From the NCBI RefSeq assembly GCF_014205155.1, contig NZ_JACHMX010000001.1, forward strand, positions 6,510,001 to 6,574,000: a stretch of DNA of 64,000 nt, given 5' to 3'. The notes beneath the pieces were generated by a model that was given only the letters and a program-made list of their open reading frames with translations, did not search any database and was not told where the DNA came from. Positions 60,072 through 64,000 of the stretch are shown in pieces (within the stretch, counting starts at the first letter, position 1; the number at the start of each line of letters is the position of its first letter). Both the position numbers and the translations under genes were made by a program. The stretch comes from Amycolatopsis umgeniensis (GTDB lineage: Bacteria; Actinomycetota; Actinomycetes; Mycobacteriales; Pseudonocardiaceae).

Positions 60072-61050
60072 TGGTGTCGCGGGTGATCGACTCGACCTTC
60101 TCCTGTGCCTTCTTGGCATCCGTGACCCAGAGCTTGTAGAAGTCGAACGGGCAGTCCGCGACACCCTTGTCGCCTTCGTCCGCGTCCTGCATGCCGGTGT
60201 ACCCGCGGTGCAGCAGCTTGAAGATGTGGTTCTGCGACTGGTCGTAGGTCCGCGCGTCGCGGATCGCCGAAACCGAAAGCTGCGCGTACTGGATCCCGTA
60301 TTCCTCTTCACCGGTCTCGCCGAGCGTGCGCCCGTCGAAACCGATGATCGCGGAGTGGCCGAAGTAGGAATAGACGCCGTCGAAACCGGCGGCGTTCGCC
60401 ACGGCCACGTAACAGTTGTTGGCCCACGCCATCGCCTTGGCCATCAGGACCTGCTGTTCCTTGGCCGGATACATGTAACCCTGGCAGCGCACGATCAGTT
60501 CGGCGCCCTTCATCGCGCAGTCGCGCCAGATCTCCGGGTAGTTCCCGTCGTCGCAGATGATCAGCGAGATCTTCATGCCCTTGGGGCCGTCGCTGACGTA
60601 GGTCTCCTCGCCGGGGTACCAGCCTTCGATCGGGCACCACGGCAGGATCTTGCGGTACTTCTGGACGATCTCGCCGCGGTCGTTGATGAGCACGAGGGTG
60701 TTGTACGGCGGTTTGTCCGGGTGGTCTTCGTGTCGTTCTCCGGTGATGGAGAAGACACCCCAGGTCTGGGCTTCCCGGCAAGCGGCGGCGAAGATTTCGG
60801 TCTCCTCACCGGGAATCGTCGCCGCGGTCTCGTACATTTCCTTCGGGTCGTACATGATGCCCTGCGTCGAGTACTCCGGGAACACCACGAGGTCCATACC
60901 GGGGAGCCCGGATTTCATGCCCACCACCATTTCGGCGATCTTGCGGGCGTTGTCGAGGACTTCGGCCTTGGTGTGCAGACGAGGCATCTTGTAGTTGACC
61001 ACCGCGACGCCGACCGTGTCCGGGCTGGCGGAAATGTCACCGTGTCGCAT
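60052..61050 (-). CDS. amiE: Aliphatic amidase
   Basis: A 332-residue nitrilase-superfamily amidase that hydrolyses short aliphatic amides. The catalytic triad sits at the textbook positions: Glu59 (VVFPEYS), Lys134 (YRKILPW) and Cys166 (IICDDGN). The start overlaps the end of amiS by 14 bp, giving an amiC-amiS-amiE order read leftwards. The C-terminus is slightly shorter than in Pseudomonas AmiE. Confidence 0.95.
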   Translation of the reverse strand: MRHGDISASPDTVGVAVVNYKMPRLHTKAEVLDNARKIAEMVVGMKSGLPGMDLVVFPEYSTQGIMYDPKEMYETAATIPGEETEIFAAACREAQTWGVFSITGERHEDHPDKPPYNTLVLINDRGEIVQKYRKILPWCPIEGWYPGEETYVSDGPKGMKISLIICDDGNYPEIWRDCAMKGAELIVRCQGYMYPAKEQQVLMAKAMAWANNCYVAVANAAGFDGVYSYFGHSAIIGFDGRTLGETGEEEYGIQYAQLSVSAIRDARTYDQSQNHIFKLLHRGYTGMQDADEGDKGVADCPFDFYKLWVTDAKKAQEKVESITRDTITPPHP

Positions 61051-61660
61051 GAAGACTCCTTTTCTCCGACTGGGTTTTCAGGACGTCGAGGGAACCGGCC
61101 GCCGCGACGAGCACCACCGCGATCGCGGCCGCCAGCAGCGCCGTGCCGGCGTCGCTGCGGTACGCGCCGGTCAGGCCGAGGAAGGCGGGCACCGTGCAGG
61201 TCGGCTGGCTGAGCAGGAGGACGGTCCAGCCGGTGAACCGCGTCAGCCGTTCCTTGCCGAGGCCGAGCACCAGGAAGAACAACGTCCACAGCAGTGCCCA
61301 CGACAGCCAGATGACGCCGAACACCGGATCGTTGTCGTGCCAGAACGCGATTCCCGCGTACACCACGGCGGCGCCCGCCACGAAGAGCGAGAACCAGCCG
61401 ATGCCTTCGGGCGCCAGGCCCGCGAGGTTCGCGATGCCGACGTACAGGTAGGTGAAACCGAACAGGTACAGGCCGGACGCGGCGAGGATCGCGTCCGGAT
61501 TCCCGTTCGCCTGGGCGATCAGCACGGTCGGGGTGACGCACTGCAGTGCCCCGACGAACAGGTTCAGCACCGCCGCCGAACGCGGCGGTATCCGGCCGAG
61601 CAACATCAGGCCGTTGATCATCAAGGCGGCGCCGACGTAGAGCAGGCCCACGTTGCCCAT
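61037..61660 (-). CDS. amiS: AmiS/UreI-family amide or urea channel
   Basis: A 207-residue membrane protein with six helices of the AmiS/UreI family ([34 protein letters not shown]). It lets amides or urea into the cell. ATG 61660 has GGAGG at five bases. It lies between the binding protein and the amidase, as in amide-inducible operons. Confidence 0.92.
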   Translation of the reverse strand: MGNVGLLYVGAALMINGLMLLGRIPPRSAAVLNLFVGALQCVTPTVLIAQANGNPDAILAASGLYLFGFTYLYVGIANLAGLAPEGIGWFSLFVAGAAVVYAGIAFWHDNDPVFGVIWLSWALLWTLFFLVLGLGKERLTRFTGWTVLLLSQPTCTVPAFLGLTGAYRSDAGTALLAAAIAVVLVAAAGSLDVLKTQSEKRSLHATR

Positions 61661-61744
61661 GCCCACCTCCGCGTAATGTGCATCACATGGAATAATTTCA
61701 AATGAAAGTATGTGGTGTGCCGCGGTGAGTCAAGGGTGTGCGGT

Positions 61745-62821
61745 TCAGAGCCGGGTGAGGACTTCGAAGTCGTAACCGTCGGCGACCGCGAGATGGACGT
61801 GCTGGTCGGCCTGCTGCCCGCGGAACTCGATCGTGCCGCGCGGCCCGTGGTAGGCGACGCCGTCGATCGCGGCGTTGAGCGCGGGCAGATCCGGCGTCCC
61901 CGCCCGCCGGACGAGTTCCGCCAGCGTGTGCAGTCCCTCGTAACAGGATTCGGCGGCGTTGTTCAAGGCCGGGGCGCCGGGACCGTTTCGGTCGACGTAG
62001 CGGCCGAGCAGGTCCATCGCGTCGGCGGTGACCATGGACCGGAAGTAGGCGGCGGAGACGTACAGGTCGGCGGTGGCGTTCGCGCCGCTCGCGAGGAGCA
62101 TGTTCTCCTCCATCAGCGGGCTGAACCTGATCAGCCGGTCGCTGAGCCCGTGCGCGGCGAAGGCGCGGTTGAAGCGCACCGCGTCCTGCCCGACCAGCAA
62201 CATGAGCACACCGTCGCTTGTGGACTGTTCGACCGAACGGACCACTGTGGACATATCGCCCGCGCCGAGCCCGACGAACGCCTCGCCGGTGATGCGCAGG
62301 CCGAGATCCTTGGCGTAGTGCCGGATCGCCCGCGTCGTCCGGTGCGGCCAGACGTAGTCGTCGCCGACGACGAACCAGCGCCGGGCGCCGAGGTGGTCGC
62401 GCAGCCAGCGCAGGGCCGGCTCGATCTGGCAGCGCGGTGTTTCGCCCGTGCAGAAGATGCCCGAGCGGCGCTCGCCGCCTTCGTAGAGCGAGGTGTACAC
62501 GTACGGCACCCTGTCGGCCACGACCGGCGCGAGAGCGTGCCGGACCGAAGAGATGTGCCACCCGCTCACCGCGTCGACCTGTCCGCTCTCGACGAGGCGT
62601 CGCAGGTCTCCGGCTACTTGCCTGGGGCTGCCGCCGCCGTCGACGACTTCGGCCTCGACCTGTCTGCCGAGGATGCCGCCGGATTCGTTGAGCTCGTGGA
62701 CGGCCAGCTCCGTGATCGCCTCGCAGGACGGGCCGAACAGCCCGGCGGGCCCCTGCAACGGGACCACCATGGCCACGCGCCAGGTGTCGTCGCGGGTCCG
62801 CGTGGCGAGGCGTGGGGGCAT
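61745..62821 (-). CDS. amiC: AmiC-like amide/urea-binding protein
   Basis: A 358-residue periplasmic-binding-protein fold (VAMVVPLQGPAGLFGPSCEA, GWHISSVRHALAPVVADRVP) without a signal peptide. This suits the cytoplasmic sensor AmiC better than an ABC transporter receptor. AmiC senses amides and controls AmiR in Pseudomonas; no amiR gene is seen here, so the regulation must differ. It heads the amide operon and diverges from a MarR gene. Confidence 0.85.
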   Translation of the reverse strand: MPPRLATRTRDDTWRVAMVVPLQGPAGLFGPSCEAITELAVHELNESGGILGRQVEAEVVDGGGSPRQVAGDLRRLVESGQVDAVSGWHISSVRHALAPVVADRVPYVYTSLYEGGERRSGIFCTGETPRCQIEPALRWLRDHLGARRWFVVGDDYVWPHRTTRAIRHYAKDLGLRITGEAFVGLGAGDMSTVVRSVEQSTSDGVLMLLVGQDAVRFNRAFAAHGLSDRLIRFSPLMEENMLLASGANATADLYVSAAYFRSMVTADAMDLLGRYVDRNGPGAPALNNAAESCYEGLHTLAELVRRAGTPDLPALNAAIDGVAYHGPRGTIEFRGQQADQHVHLAVADGYDFEVLTRL

Positions 62822-62908
62822 GGCGCTCCGTGCGGTGGCCCGGTAAGGTCAAAGTGCTTTCACCTGGAAGTATTGCGAGGGTGTCCGGTTTTGGCAAGGG
62901 GACGGAAT

Positions 62909-63319
62909 ATGGGCACACGAGGCGTCGCGACGGCCGGGTTGTCGCTCACCGGCTCGCTCACCCGTGCCGCCAGGGCCGTCGCCACCAGGGTCGAGCAGGT
63001 GCTCGCCAAGGAAGGTCTCACCCTGGACCAGTGGCTGGTGCTGGACGCGTTGAGCGGCAAGGACGGCCTCGCCATGGCCGACCTCGCCGACCGGACGCTG
63101 ACCACCGGGCCGACCCTGACCAGGGTGGTCGACAAACTGGTGACCACCGCGCAGGCCTATCGCGAGGTCGACGCCGCCGACAGGCGCCGCGTGCTCGTCC
63201 ACCTCAGCGCCCGCGGCCGGGCGACGTACCGGCGCGTGGCCGCGAAGGTGTCGGAAGTGGAGGCGGGGCTCGCCGTGCCGGACGAGCTGCTCGCGGCGTT
63301 GCGGGGCCTCGGCGGCTGA
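62909..63319 (+). CDS. MarR-family regulator
   Basis: A 136-residue winged-helix protein (LDQWLVLDALSGKDGLAMAD, TTGPTLTRVVDKL, DAADRRRVLVHLSARG). ATG 62909 gives the normal family length; the open frame to its left is antisense to amiC. It diverges from amiC by 87 bp and is a likely regulator of the amidase operon. Confidence 0.9.
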   Translation: MGTRGVATAGLSLTGSLTRAARAVATRVEQVLAKEGLTLDQWLVLDALSGKDGLAMADLADRTLTTGPTLTRVVDKLVTTAQAYREVDAADRRRVLVHLSARGRATYRRVAAKVSEVEAGLAVPDELLAALRGLGG

Positions 63320-63322
63320 AAG

Positions 63323-63976
63323 TCAGGCGTGCGGCGGGTACGGCATCGGCGGGACCGGTGGCTTCGCCTTGGTCGCCGCGACGATGCCGAGGATTCCGGC
63401 GACGACGAGTGCGACGAACACGAACAGCGTGGCCACCACGAACACCACGCGGAAGCCGGTGGCGTCCGAGAGCAGCCCACCAAGGACCGGCGCGAGCGCC
63501 AGGGCGAGGACACCGAGGCCCGCCGTGATCCCGGCCGCGGCGCCGCGGCCGGCCTGGAGCCGCCGGATCAGGGCGATCGTCACCCCGAGGACGGCACCCG
63601 CGCCGAGCCCGGTGAGCACCCGGCCGACCAGGAGCAGGCCGATGTTGGGGACGAAGGCGATCAGCACCACGCCGAGGAGCATCGAGAAGATCGCCGGCAC
63701 GGTCACCGCCGTCGGGAAGCGTGCGCCGAGAAGCAGCCCTGCCGGGAAGGCGATCGCGGCCGCGACGAGGTACGAGACGAGGCCGTTCAGCAGCAGGGAC
63801 TGGCTGGACATGCCCAGATCGAGCTGAAGGGCCGACTCGCCGTCGAAGCGGTAGATCACGGTGACCAGGAAAAGGCCGATGAGCGCAGCGAAGGCGGGGC
63901 CGATGACCAGCCACCAGGGAGACCCGGCGGTCGGCTGCGGGGCACGCTGTGTCGAGGGCGGCACGTACATGCGCAC
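63323..63976 (-). CDS. Half-size MFS-like membrane protein
   Basis: A 217-residue protein with about six helices (GLVSYLVAAAIAFPAGLLLG, VGRVLTGLGAGAVLGVTIAL). It matches half an MFS transporter; a normal one has about 400 residues. The start (ATG 63976 or 63970) and stop are both clean, so it is a small protein rather than an edge truncation. It may need to dimerise. It is convergent with the MarR gene. Confidence 0.8.
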   Translation of the reverse strand: MRMYVPPSTQRAPQPTAGSPWWLVIGPAFAALIGLFLVTVIYRFDGESALQLDLGMSSQSLLLNGLVSYLVAAAIAFPAGLLLGARFPTAVTVPAIFSMLLGVVLIAFVPNIGLLLVGRVLTGLGAGAVLGVTIALIRRLQAGRGAAAGITAGLGVLALALAPVLGGLLSDATGFRVVFVVATLFVFVALVVAGILGIVAATKAKPPVPPMPYPPHA

Positions 63977-64000
63977 AACCTATAGCGCCCCGACGTGCCT

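Overview
The window is high-GC actinobacterial DNA. Codon use, small overlapping operons, SARP regulators, CsoR and mycothiol-type enzymes fit a Pseudonocardiaceae-like filamentous actinomycete. Amycolatopsis is my best guess, but this is inference: no rRNA or marker gene is present. I saw no tRNA, rRNA, CRISPR array, transposase or integrase.

Layout. (1) 1-6.6 kb is a copper-handling and housekeeping flank: a Cu(I) P-type ATPase, CsoR, a YCII protein, a DivIVA-like coiled coil, a maleylpyruvate-isomerase-like protein, and a CopC-CopD fusion with a His-rich membrane partner. (2) About 6.8-45.9 kb is one large natural-product locus. Its heart is an iterative enediyne polyketide synthase (PKSE, 22438-28275) with its thioesterase and the cassette proteins UNBL, UNBV and UNBU. 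Around these lie a P450, a GMC oxidoreductase with a small partner, an AhpD-like protein, a flavin reductase and acyl-CoA carboxylase beta and epsilon subunits. (3) The same locus carries a YcaO cyclodehydratase fusion and a SagB-type dehydrogenase (8581-12345), the hallmark enzymes of azole-containing ribosomal peptides. On the other side of the PKSE is a 63-residue peptide gene (35923-36114) with a leader-like N-terminus and a Cys/Thr-rich C-terminus, downstream of a FAD enzyme and a second AhpD-like protein. I read this as a candidate hybrid of an enediyne pathway and an azole-type RiPP pathway, the most interesting feature of the window. (4) The locus is bracketed by a duplicated regulatory set: two SARP plus HxlR/SCP2 operons, two AraC-type regulators and two UNBL/DUF1702 genes, plus three very similar NarL-type response regulators. 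Only one sensor kinase gene is present. It fuses two complete kinase units in one chain, and the first ATPase appears degenerate. (5) 45.9-64 kb is ordinary chromosomal flank: a YbdK-like ligase, a proline iminopeptidase, DUF4097, an AraC regulator, a RibD-like reductase, a split LigD-type ligase and polymerase pair, MarR, a PLP decarboxylase with an amino-acid permease, ROK, HxlR, an MFS exporter, SRPBCC, an aliphatic amidase operon (amiC-amiS-amiE), MarR and a half-size MFS protein.

How it may work together (inference). The carboxylase subunits could supply malonyl-CoA. PKSE with its built-in phosphopantetheinyl transferase makes the polyene, the thioesterase releases it, and the UNB proteins, P450 and GMC/AhpD redox proteins shape the warhead. 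YcaO and SagB would convert Cys/Thr/Ser of a precursor peptide to azoles. SARPs, response regulators and ligand-sensing HxlR/SCP2 proteins would control expression. No dedicated exporter or classic sequestration protein was recognised inside the locus.

Several intergenic regions hold strong inverted repeats. Two arrays share a CTCGCGTGA core, and other hairpins sit where genes converge.
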